Shown one piece after another: positions 7,139 through 13,849 of a DNA stretch of 22,183 bases. Source of the DNA: Sphingomonadales bacterium UBA6157 (GTDB taxonomy: Bacteria; Pseudomonadota; Alphaproteobacteria; Sphingomonadales; Sphingomonadaceae); assembly GCA_002423025.1 (NCBI GenBank), contig DIUN01000016.1, positions 1 to 22,183 of the forward strand, read 5' to 3'. The notes below the pieces were generated by a model that was not told the origin of the DNA, did not search any database, and saw only the letters and a program-made list of their open reading frames with translations. Made by a program: the position numbers and the translations under genes. Numbering within the stretch: the stretch's first letter is position 1; each line of letters starts with the position of its first letter.

Positions 7139-7804
7139 AGGCAGCTTGTCCAGCTCCCGCTCCACCAGCGGCAGCATCCGCCGCACGATCACCTTTACCC
7201 CGCGCGGCGTCGGGTGCCGGCCATCGGCAAGCTGCATGCCCTTCACCGTCGCCACGCCATCCATGAAGAAGGGATAGAATGGCAGCTTGTTGGTCTTGGC
7301 AAGCGATGGGTATATCGCGTTGAATTCCTTGGTATAAGCCGGGCCAAGGTTCGGCTCCGCCAGCATCCCGGCCAGCAGCACGCGGCTGCCGCGCTTCTGG
7401 AATTCCCCGATCATCGCCGCCAGATTGGCCTTCGCCGTGGCCGGCGGCTGGCCGCGCAGCATGTCATTGGCGCCAAGCTCAAGCACCACCAGGTCCGGCT
7501 TGGCCTTCAGCCCGGCCAGCACCCAGCCCATCCGCGCCCGGCCTTGCGCCGTGGTGTCCCCGGAAACGCCAGCGTTTACAACGCGCACGTTGCGGCCCTT
7601 GGCCTTCAGCGCTGCTTCCAGCTGCGGCGCAAAGCCTTCGCCCGGCCGCAGCTGGTAGCCCACGGTCAGGCTGTCCCCATAGGCCAGCACGAGCTGCTGC
7701 CGTGGGGCTGCCAGCGCCGCCTGCGACGCCATCACCAACGCAAAGGCGGCAAGCAACTGGTAAAGAGGAAACAAAATGCCATATCGTCTGTTCAGCGCAC
7801 GCAT
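7133..7804 (-). CDS. tesA: Periplasmic GDSL/SGNH arylesterase, TesA type
   Basis: This is a secreted SGNH hydrolase that cleaves acyl esters or thioesters (multifunctional thioesterase I / lysophospholipase L1 / arylesterase group). The product has 223 residues. A signal peptide covers about 1-32, with charged MRALNRRYG, a hydrophobic core and A-L-A before the cut. Block I is A-Y-G-D-S-L-T-V-G-Y with nucleophile S45, block II is N-A-G-V-S-G-D-T, block III is G-A-N-D (N113), and block V is D-G-R-H-P-T with D194 and H197. I chose the ATG at 7804, preceded by GGAGAG, because it gives the signal peptide. It is divergent from the YbbA-like ATPase gene with only 22 bp between the starts, the same neighbourhood as E. 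coli tesA-ybbA-ybbP. It is followed by thpR. Confidence 0.95.
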   Translation of the reverse strand: MRALNRRYGILFPLYQLLAAFALVMASQAALAAPRQQLVLAYGDSLTVGYQLRPGEGFAPQLEAALKAKGRNVRVVNAGVSGDTTAQGRARMGWVLAGLKAKPDLVVLELGANDMLRGQPPATAKANLAAMIGEFQKRGSRVLLAGMLAEPNLGPAYTKEFNAIYPSLAKTNKLPFYPFFMDGVATVKGMQLADGRHPTPRGVKVIVRRMLPLVERELDKLPK

Positions 7805-7826
7805 CCAGCTCTCTCCGGGAAACTTC

Positions 7827-8540
7827 ATGACACCCAATATCGTCATCGATGCCCAGAATGTCACCCTCCGCTTCGGCAGCGGCAGTGCCGCAGTCGATGT
7901 CCTGCGCGGCGTCAGCCTCCAGGTCATGGCCGGCGAGCGGCTCGCCATCCTCGGTCCATCGGGGTCCGGCAAGTCTTCGCTGATGGCGGTTCTCGCCGGG
8001 CTGGAGCGTGCCACCTCGGGCAAGGTGATGGTCGCCGGCGCGGATTTTTCGGCGCTGGACGAGGATGGCCTGGCCCGCGCCCGCCGCGGCCGCATCGGCA
8101 TCGTGCTCCAGGCGTTTCACCTCATCCCGACGATGACAGCGGTGGAAAATGTCGGCGTGCCGCTGGAACTGGCCAATATTCCCGATCATGAAGCCAAGGC
8201 GAAGGCCGAGCTGGAAGCTGTCGGCCTCGGCCACCGGCTGGGTCATTACCCCACCCAGCTTTCCGGCGGCGAGCAGCAGCGTGTCGGCCTGGCCCGTGCG
8301 ATCGCGGCCCGCCCAGCGCTGATCTTCGCTGATGAGCCGACCGGCAATCTCGATGAAGCCACCGGCAATGCCGTGGTGGAAATGCTGTTCGATCGCCTGG
8401 CCGAAACCGGCGCCACGCTCATTCTCATCACCCATGATGCCGGCCTCGCCGCCCGCTGCGATCGCGTCATCGAGATGAAGGACGGCCATATCATCCGTGA
8501 TCACAGCCGCGCCGCCGTAACCGCCGCCGCTGCCGAATAA
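7827..8540 (+). CDS. ybbA: ABC transporter ATPase, YbbA/LolD type
   Basis: This is the nucleotide-binding subunit of a MacB/LolD-superfamily (mechanotransmission) ABC system. The product has 237 residues. Visible motifs are Walker A G-P-S-G-S-G-K-S (43-50), Q-loop Q95, signature L-S-G-G-E-Q-Q-R (145-152), Walker B A-L-I-F-A-D-E (164-170), D-loop, and H-loop H203 in I-T-H-D. It starts at ATG 7827 after a weak GGGAAA. An in-frame ATG at 7776 has a better-looking GAGGA six bases upstream, but it would add 17 atypical residues and overlap the tesA coding region, so I prefer 7827. Its partner permease is the ybbP-like gene two genes downstream. Divergence from a TesA-type esterase supports the YbbA assignment over LolD. 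Confidence 0.93.
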   Translation: MTPNIVIDAQNVTLRFGSGSAAVDVLRGVSLQVMAGERLAILGPSGSGKSSLMAVLAGLERATSGKVMVAGADFSALDEDGLARARRGRIGIVLQAFHLIPTMTAVENVGVPLELANIPDHEAKAKAELEAVGLGHRLGHYPTQLSGGEQQRVGLARAIAARPALIFADEPTGNLDEATGNAVVEMLFDRLAETGATLILITHDAGLAARCDRVIEMKDGHIIRDHSRAAVTAAAAE

Positions 8541-8553
8541 GGACTGCCCGCCC

Positions 8554-9264
8554 GTGCCGCTCTTTGCCTATTCCGATGCTGAAATCCTGTGCGAAGGCTA
8601 TGTCGCGCTTCCCGCCGGCCCCGGCCCGCACCCGGCCGTGCTCATCGCCCATAACTGGGCCGGGCAGGGGCCTGCGGACAACGCGGTCGCGGATCGCCTG
8701 GCCGCCATGGGCTATGTCGGCATCGCCATCGATGTTTATGGCAAGGGCAACCGTGGCAGCATGGTGGGGGACAACAGCGCGCTGATGAACCCCTGGATGA
8801 CGGACCGTGCCGCCCTGCGCCAGCGGCTGCTCGCGGCCGTGGCGGCCGCTGCGGCGCACCCGGCGGTCGATTCCACCCGCATCGCCTTCATCGGCTATTG
8901 CTTCGGCGGCCTGTGCGCGCTCGATGTGGCGCGCTCGGCCTCGCCGCTGGTCAAGGCCGTCGCCAGCTTCCATGGCGTCTATGCGCCACTCTCCCTCGGG
9001 GAGCAGGCCCCGATCACCGCCAAGGTGCTGGTGCTGCACGGCTGGGATGATCCGATGACGCCGCCAGACGCCACGGTCGCGCTGGGCCATGAGCTCAACG
9101 CTGCCGGCGCCGATTGGCAGCTCCATGCCTATGGCCACACGATGCACAGCTTCACCAACAAATACGCCAACAACCCGGCCGGCGGCACCCAGTTCAGCGA
9201 GGTGGCCGAGCGCCGCTCCTGGGCCAGCCTGACCGCCTTTCTCGCCGAGGTGTTCAGCTCTTGA
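8554..9264 (+). CDS. Dienelactone hydrolase family protein between ybbA and ybbP
   Basis: This is a 236-residue alpha/beta hydrolase of the dienelactone hydrolase family. The nucleophile elbow is G-Y-C-F-G-G with C116 in place of serine, the acid is D166 in L-H-G-W-D-D-P-M-T-P, and the base is probably H198 in H-T-M-H-S-F. There is no signal peptide, so it should be cytoplasmic. The start is GTG 8554, 13 bp after the ybbA stop. Its TGA overlaps the TTG start of the permease gene (TTGA, 9261-9264), so all three genes are likely translated as a unit. The real substrate is unknown; family members act on dienelactones, other small esters or lactones. What is odd is its position inside a transporter operon that normally holds only ATPase and permease. 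Confidence 0.92.
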   Translation: MPLFAYSDAEILCEGYVALPAGPGPHPAVLIAHNWAGQGPADNAVADRLAAMGYVGIAIDVYGKGNRGSMVGDNSALMNPWMTDRAALRQRLLAAVAAAAAHPAVDSTRIAFIGYCFGGLCALDVARSASPLVKAVASFHGVYAPLSLGEQAPITAKVLVLHGWDDPMTPPDATVALGHELNAAGADWQLHAYGHTMHSFTNKYANNPAGGTQFSEVAERRSWASLTAFLAEVFSS

Positions 9265-11789
9265 GCACCGACGCGCTGCACTCCCCCTTCGGCCTGCCGC
9301 TGCGCCTTGCCCTGCGTGAGCTGCGCGGCGGGCTGGCCGGGCTGCGGCTGCTGGCTGTGTGCCTCATTCTCGGCGTTGCGGCGCTGTCCGGCGTCGGCAG
9401 CCTGGCCTCCTCGATCATCGCCGGGCTGGCCGAGCGCGGCCAGTTCATCCTGGGCGGTGATGTCGAGGCGCGGCTCTCCGGCGGCTTTGCCACCCCGGAG
9501 CAGCGCGCCCGCTTTGCCGCGCTCGGCCCGGTGTCGGAAATCGTCAAGATCCGCGCCATGGCCGGGCGTGAAACCGGCGACGATCGCACCCTGGCCGAAG
9601 TGAAGGCCGTGGACGGGAACTGGCCGCTCTATGGCAATTTCCGCACCGATACCGGCGGCGGCAAGATGCGCGCCGCGCCGCTGGCGCCCGGCACGGTCTC
9701 CCTCTCCCCGGCGCTGGCCGAGCGGCTGAGGCTGAAGCAGGGGGACCGGATGACCATCGGCACGGCCGTGTTCACCGTCGCCGGCATCACTGTCGAGGAG
9801 CCGGACGAAGTGGGCGGCGGCTTTGATTTCGGCCCCGGCCTGCTGATGCCGCTGGCCGATCTGGAGCGCACCGGCCTGTTCGCGCCGGGCAGCCAGTTCG
9901 ACAGCCGCTATCGCATCCGCCTGCCCGCCAATGCTGACCCGGAAGCCGTGATCGAGACGCTGGAAACCGCGATGCGCGATGCCGGCCTGCGCTATAGGGA
10001 CCGCAACAACGGCTCGCCGAGCACGCGGCGCTTTGTCGATCGCCTTGGCCAGTTTCTCACGCTTGTCGGGCTTACCGCGCTGGTCGTGGCCGGTGTGGGC
10101 GTCGCTGGCGGCGTCAGCGCCTATCTCGGCGGCAAGACCAAGACCATCGCCACCCTGAAGACGCTGGGCGCCGACACCGCGACCATCCGCAACACCTATC
10201 TCTGGCAGATCGGCCTTGTGACGCTCGGCGCGGTGTTCATCGGCCTGGCCATCGGCGCGGCCACTCCGTTCATCGTCGTCGCGGTGGCGGCGGAGAGCCT
10301 GCCGGTGCCGCCGTCGCTGAGCCTGCAATGGGCGGCGCTGGCCACCTCGGCGGCCTATGGCGTGCTCATCGCGCTGGCCTTTGCGCTGTGGCCGCTGGCG
10401 GAGGCGGCGCGCATGCCGGCCGCCCGGCTGTTCCGCAGCCTCACCGAGCGCCAGCCGCGCCCCGGCAATGCCACCATCGCTGCCATGGCCGCCGCGGCAG
10501 CCGCCATCGTCGGCATCACCATCCTCGGCGCCTCGGACAAGCTGATCGTGCTCGGCTTCCTCGCCGGCGCGCTGGCGCTCATCGGCCTGCTCTGGGGTCT
10601 GGCCGCGCTGCTGAAGAGCCTGGCCGCCCGCGCCCCCCGGCCACGCGGCACGCTGGCCCGGCTGGCGCTGGCCAATCTGCATCGTCCCGGTGCACCCACT
10701 CGCCAGCTGGTTGTGGCGCTGGGCCTGGGGCTGACGCTTTTTGCCACGCTGGCTGTCATCGAGACCAACTTCTCGGGCCAGATCAACCGCACCATTCCGG
10801 CCAAGGCGCCGAGCTTTTTCGTCATCGATATCCCGAACGAGGGGCTTGGCGATTTTCGCGGGCAGATCGGCGCTGCGGCCAGCGGCGCGGAGATCACCGT
10901 TGTCCCGTCGCTGCGCGGGCCTGTCACCGCCGTCAACGGCACGCCGGCGGACAAGGTCGATGCGCCGCCGGAGGCCTGGCTGCTGCGCGGGGACCGTGGC
11001 CTGAGCTATGCCGCAGCGCTGCCGCCCGGCAACACGCTGGTCAGCGGCAAATGGTGGGCAAGCGACTATGCCGGCCCGCCGCTGATCTCGCTCGATGATG
11101 AAGCCGCCAAGGCGCTGGGCCTCAAGATCGGGGACACGATTACGGTGTCCGTTCTGGGCGTGGAGATTCCCGCCACCATTGCCAGCACGCGCAAGATCGA
11201 TTGGCAGTCGATGGGCTTCAACTTTGCCATCCTGTTCGCGCCCGGCACGCTGGAAGCAGCGCCGCACAGCTGGATGGCCACCATCACGGTTCCGCCGGCC
11301 CAGGAGCGCGCCGTGCAGGCCGCCGTGGGTCGCGGCTTCCCCACCGCCTCGATCATCCGGGTGAAGGACATCATCGGCCAGGTGACGGAGCTGCTCGGGC
11401 AATTGTCCGCCGCCATCCGTGCCGCCGCCTCCGTGACGGTGGCAGCGGGCATCGCCGTGCTCATCGGCGCGCTGGCGGCCGGCGCCCGGGCGCGCACCTA
11501 TGATGCGGTGCTGCTCAAGCTGCTCGGCGCCACGCGCGGCCAGGTGGCGCGGGCGACTCTGGCGGAATATGGCCTGCTGGCGCTCATCGTCTCGGGGCTG
11601 GCGCTGCTGCTCGGCGGCTTCGCCGGCTGGTTCGTCATCACCCAGGTTTTTGATCTGGAGTGGCAGCCGGACTGGCTTCCGGTCATCGCCACGGTGCTGG
11701 CGGGCGGCGCGGTGACGATCCTGCTCGGGCTTGCCGGCTCGTGGCGGGCGCTCTCGGCGCGGCCCAACACGGTGCTGCGCGAGCTTTAG
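9261..11789 (+). CDS. ybbP: FtsX-like ABC transporter permease, YbbP type
   Basis: This is an 842-residue inner-membrane permease of the MacB/FtsX superfamily; E. coli YbbP has about 800 residues. I count ten likely membrane segments: one near 28-55, three from about 265 to 395, three from about 410 to 505, and three from about 717 to 835. Two large periplasmic domains lie near 56-264 and 506-716, the duplicated LolC/E-like arrangement. FtsX-type segments such as A-T-L-K-T-L-G-A and L-L-K-L-L-G-A-T-R-G-Q follow the second and eighth helices. I chose TTG 9261, which overlaps the preceding stop; upstream in-frame sequence would run through the hydrolase gene. It should pair with YbbA and work with the periplasmic TesA-like esterase encoded divergently; the transported molecule is not known from sequence. 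Confidence 0.92.
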   Translation: MSTDALHSPFGLPLRLALRELRGGLAGLRLLAVCLILGVAALSGVGSLASSIIAGLAERGQFILGGDVEARLSGGFATPEQRARFAALGPVSEIVKIRAMAGRETGDDRTLAEVKAVDGNWPLYGNFRTDTGGGKMRAAPLAPGTVSLSPALAERLRLKQGDRMTIGTAVFTVAGITVEEPDEVGGGFDFGPGLLMPLADLERTGLFAPGSQFDSRYRIRLPANADPEAVIETLETAMRDAGLRYRDRNNGSPSTRRFVDRLGQFLTLVGLTALVVAGVGVAGGVSAYLGGKTKTIATLKTLGADTATIRNTYLWQIGLVTLGAVFIGLAIGAATPFIVVAVAAESLPVPPSLSLQWAALATSAAYGVLIALAFALWPLAEAARMPAARLFRSLTERQPRPGNATIAAMAAAAAAIVGITILGASDKLIVLGFLAGALALIGLLWGLAALLKSLAARAPRPRGTLARLALANLHRPGAPTRQLVVALGLGLTLFATLAVIETNFSGQINRTIPAKAPSFFVIDIPNEGLGDFRGQIGAAASGAEITVVPSLRGPVTAVNGTPADKVDAPPEAWLLRGDRGLSYAAALPPGNTLVSGKWWASDYAGPPLISLDDEAAKALGLKIGDTITVSVLGVEIPATIASTRKIDWQSMGFNFAILFAPGTLEAAPHSWMATITVPPAQERAVQAAVGRGFPTASIIRVKDIIGQVTELLGQLSAAIRAAASVTVAAGIAVLIGALAAGARARTYDAVLLKLLGATRGQVARATLAEYGLLALIVSGLALLLGGFAGWFVITQVFDLEWQPDWLPVIATVLAGGAVTILLGLAGSWRALSARPNTVLREL

Positions 11790-11804
11790 GGCGTGCCTCG
11801 GGGG

Positions 11805-11823
11805 TGCGGCATGCGATGCCGCA
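11805..11823. repeat. Hairpin after ybbP
   Basis: TGCGGCAT-GCG-ATGCCGCA is a perfect 8-bp stem with a 3-nt loop, 15 bp after the ybbP stop. It is followed only by TTGAAAA, without a U run, so it is at best a weak terminator or a 3'-end stabiliser. It directly abuts the putative -35 element of the next gene. Confidence 0.6.
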
Positions 11824-11888
11824 TTGAAAATCACGGCAATGCTGCCAATATTGGCAACATCGTCGGCGCTGTTGCCGACAAAGGAGGA
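11824..11888 (+). promoter_or_regulatory. Putative sigma-70-like promoter, palindromic operator and leader hairpin of the Bax-inhibitor gene
   Basis: TTGAAA (11824-11829), a 17-bp spacer and AATATT (11847-11852) fit a housekeeping promoter (5/6 and 4/6 matches). The -10 lies in the middle of a perfect 14-bp palindrome, TGCCAATATTGGCA (11843-11856), a good shape for a repressor site. Downstream, GTCGGC (11862-11867) pairs with GCCGAC (11874-11879) across a 6-nt loop, one base before the Shine-Dalgarno AAAGGAGG (11881-11888). The regulator is unknown. Confidence 0.5.
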
Positions 11889-11893
11889 TTTTA

Positions 11894-12643
11894 ATGGCCA
11901 ACCAGTTGGACCCCCGCCTTGCGACGCTCCGGCCCGCAGCCGGAGCCGATGCTGGCTATGATGCGGGCCTGCGCTCGTACATGCTGTCAATTTACAATTA
12001 CATGGCGTCGGGCGTGCTGCTCACCGGCATCGTCGCGCTGCTGGTCTCGAACAACGCCACGCTGCTCTCGATGTTCTTCGCCGAGAACGCGTCCGGCCGC
12101 ATGGGCCCCACCATCCTCGGCTGGGTCGCCATGCTCTCGCCGCTGGCCATCATCCTGGTGATGAACTTCGGCGTCAACCGTCTCTCCGAGGGCGCGCTCA
12201 AGGCCTGCTTCTGGGGCTTTGCCGGCCTGATGGGCGTGTCGATGGCCTCCATCTTCCTCGTCTACACCGGCGCCTCGATCGCCCAGACCTTCTTCGTCAC
12301 CGCAGCGGCCTATGCCGGTCTCAGCCTCTATGGCTACACGACCAAGCGTGACCTCTCGGCGATGGGCAAGTTCCTGGTGATGGGCCTCATCGGCCTGCTG
12401 GTGGCGATGATCGCCAACATCTTCATCGGCTCGAGCGCCATGCAGCTTGGCATCAACATCATCGGCGTGCTGATCTTCGCCGGCCTGACCGCCTATGACA
12501 CGCAGCGCCTCAAGGACCTGTACTTCCAGGTGCAGGGCTCGGCGTTCATCGGCAAGTCCGCCATCCTCGGCGCGCTGACGCTCTACCTGAACTTCATCAA
12601 CATGTTCCAGTTCATGCTCGCCTTCATGGGTGACCGCCGCTAA
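11894..12643 (+). CDS. Bax inhibitor-1/YccA family membrane protein
   Basis: This is a 249-residue integral inner-membrane protein with a hydrophilic head of about 35 residues and about seven hydrophobic helices (near 38-55, 73-92, 103-123, 126-147, 160-178, 184-200 and 218-245). The family's conserved aspartate motif is seen as T-A-Y-D-T-Q-R-L-K-D (D202), and the C-terminus L-Y-L-N-F-I-N-M-F-Q-F-M-L is typical of the BI-1/YbhL/YccA group. Family members are pH-sensitive calcium-leak channels or modulators of FtsH proteolysis; which role applies here cannot be told. It starts at ATG 11894 after a very strong AAAGGAGG. The gene is a single transcription unit, with its own promoter candidate and an intrinsic terminator 20 bp after the stop. 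Confidence 0.95.
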   Translation: MANQLDPRLATLRPAAGADAGYDAGLRSYMLSIYNYMASGVLLTGIVALLVSNNATLLSMFFAENASGRMGPTILGWVAMLSPLAIILVMNFGVNRLSEGALKACFWGFAGLMGVSMASIFLVYTGASIAQTFFVTAAAYAGLSLYGYTTKRDLSAMGKFLVMGLIGLLVAMIANIFIGSSAMQLGINIIGVLIFAGLTAYDTQRLKDLYFQVQGSAFIGKSAILGALTLYLNFINMFQFMLAFMGDRR

Positions 12644-12663
12644 CCACGGCGCGGAACGAGGAC

Positions 12664-12702
12664 AAAAAAGGGCCCGGCGGGGAGACTCGCCGGGCCTTTT
12701 TC
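12664..12702 (+). terminator. Rho-independent terminator of the Bax-inhibitor gene
   Basis: GGCCCGGCG (12671-12679) pairs perfectly with CGCCGGGCC (12688-12696) across an 8-nt loop and is followed by TTTTT. An A6 run precedes the stem, so the A and T tracts can extend it and the element could also act in reverse. Confidence 0.95.
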
Positions 12703-12853
12703 GTGTCTTTTGCAGTTCAGGATGGGGCACATCCCAAAGCAGCCTGAAAAGTGCCGGGGCCGGTCCCGCTGCGCTCCCGCGAGCGCCGGCGTGGTGCCGG
12801 GGCGGCTCCGGCGCGGTGCCCGTCCTGCGCCGTCTTTCTCCCGGAATCCCCCT
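12703..12853. other. GC-rich spacer between convergent genes
   Basis: No gene is seen in this 151-bp stretch. It contains small hairpins (GGATG-GGGCA-CATCC at 12720-12734, and GCGCTC-CCGC-GAGCGC at 12771-12786) and a direct repeat of GTGCCGGGGC at 12751 and 12794. Read on the minus strand it ends in GGCCCCGGCACTTTTC, which may help terminate the minus-strand hydrolase gene. Confidence 0.5.
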
Positions 12854-13750
12854 CTAGCGCAGCCAGGCCAGGGTGCGGCCCCAGGCCAGATCGGCAGCCG
12901 CCTTATTGTATCGCGCCTCGGACGTGTCGTTGTTGAAGGCGTGGTTGACCCCCTCATACATATGGGCTTCGTAGGTCTTCCCAGCCGCCTTGAGCGCCGC
13001 CTGCCAAGCCGGGCCCATGGCATTGATGCGCTCATCAAGTCCCGCATAATGCAGCATAATCTTGGACTGCACCTTGCCTGCATCGTTCGCATCCGCCGCC
13101 TGGCCGTAATAGGCAACGCCAGCCTTCAGGTCCGCGCCGGCCGCCACTGCAAGGGCGTTGACCATGCCACCACCCCAGCAAAAACCCACAGCCCCAGCCG
13201 CACCGCGCCCCTGCGGCTGCCCCGCCAGCCACCGCAGCGTAGCCACCCCATCAGCAACAGTCGCCACCCTGTCCAACTTGCCGATCATCGTGCGGGCAAC
13301 GTCCTCCGCAGGGGTAGCGCCATCGCCGACACTCGGTGTGCCGCCGACAGGAGCGAGAAAATCCGGTGCGAGCACAACGAAGCCGGCCAGCGCCAGCCGG
13401 CGGGCAACGTCACGCGTATGCTCGTTCAAGCCTCTGTTTTCATGGATAACTATGGCCCGCGGAAGGTCGCCCGTGTTGCCTGTGGGATAGGTCATATATC
13501 CAGCCATCTTGTGATCACCGGCGCCGTCCCAATGGACGGTCTTGGTGACGAGGCGAGGATCATCGGGGGCGGAAAGCGGCGCGGCTTCTGCCCTTGCTTC
13601 GAGCAGGGGGAGCAGCGCCGAGGCCGCCGCCATGCCGCCGGTGAGGCGCGCCAGCCCGGCAAGCAACTCCCGTCGGGTGCCACCGATATGGGTAAAGCGA
13701 TCGTATAGGTCGATCATCGGCTGGGTGATAAGGTTCGGGGTGTTGCTCAT
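12854..13750 (-). CDS. Tat-exported dienelactone hydrolase family protein
   Basis: This is a 298-residue alpha/beta hydrolase. An N-terminal stretch (about 11-60) carries a twin-arginine-type signal, G-T-R-R-E-L-L with R26-R27, then a hydrophobic segment to L-L-P-L-L and A-R-A-E-A-A-P before the mature domain. The catalytic set is C181 in G-F-C-W-G-G-G-M, D229 in Y-A-G-L-D-E-R-I-N, and H260 in G-V-N-H-A-F-N-N-D. This layout matches a known subgroup of dienelactone hydrolase proteins with leader sequences. I chose ATG 13750 (GGAG seven bases upstream on its strand); earlier in-frame codons only lengthen the leader. It is the last minus-strand gene after the molybdenum accessory genes, but a 99-bp gap suggests its own promoter. 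The substrate is unknown. It shares only fold-level features with the other dienelactone hydrolase protein in this window. Confidence 0.92.
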   Translation of the reverse strand: MSNTPNLITQPMIDLYDRFTHIGGTRRELLAGLARLTGGMAAASALLPLLEARAEAAPLSAPDDPRLVTKTVHWDGAGDHKMAGYMTYPTGNTGDLPRAIVIHENRGLNEHTRDVARRLALAGFVVLAPDFLAPVGGTPSVGDGATPAEDVARTMIGKLDRVATVADGVATLRWLAGQPQGRGAAGAVGFCWGGGMVNALAVAAGADLKAGVAYYGQAADANDAGKVQSKIMLHYAGLDERINAMGPAWQAALKAAGKTYEAHMYEGVNHAFNNDTSEARYNKAAADLAWGRTLAWLR

Positions 13751-13775
13751 GCCATAGCTCCGCTTTTTATTGCGC

Positions 13776-13789
13776 AAGACTATGGTCTT
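13776..13789. repeat. Short inverted repeat upstream of the exported hydrolase gene
   Basis: AAGAC-TATG-GTCTT forms a 5-bp inverted repeat 25 bp upstream of the start codon on the minus strand, within the 99-bp spacer 13751-13849. It could be an operator half-site pair or part of a 3' hairpin for the upstream gene. No convincing -35/-10 pair was found nearby. Confidence 0.35.
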
Positions 13790-13849
13790 AAGGGAGCAAG
13801 GGCCAGCCCAAAGAACATGCTGCATATGCCAAGCAACGAGCGAGGTGCC

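Noticed and set aside
9129..11990. 953-codon minus-strand open frame opposite ybbP
   Set aside because: Shadow of the permease gene; no motif, low-complexity translation, and it crosses the Bax-inhibitor promoter.
12703..12853. GC-rich repeats and small hairpins, considered as a dispersed repeat element or small RNA
   Set aside because: Repeats are short (10 bp), there is no promoter-like sequence, and the place between convergent genes is best explained by transcript ends.
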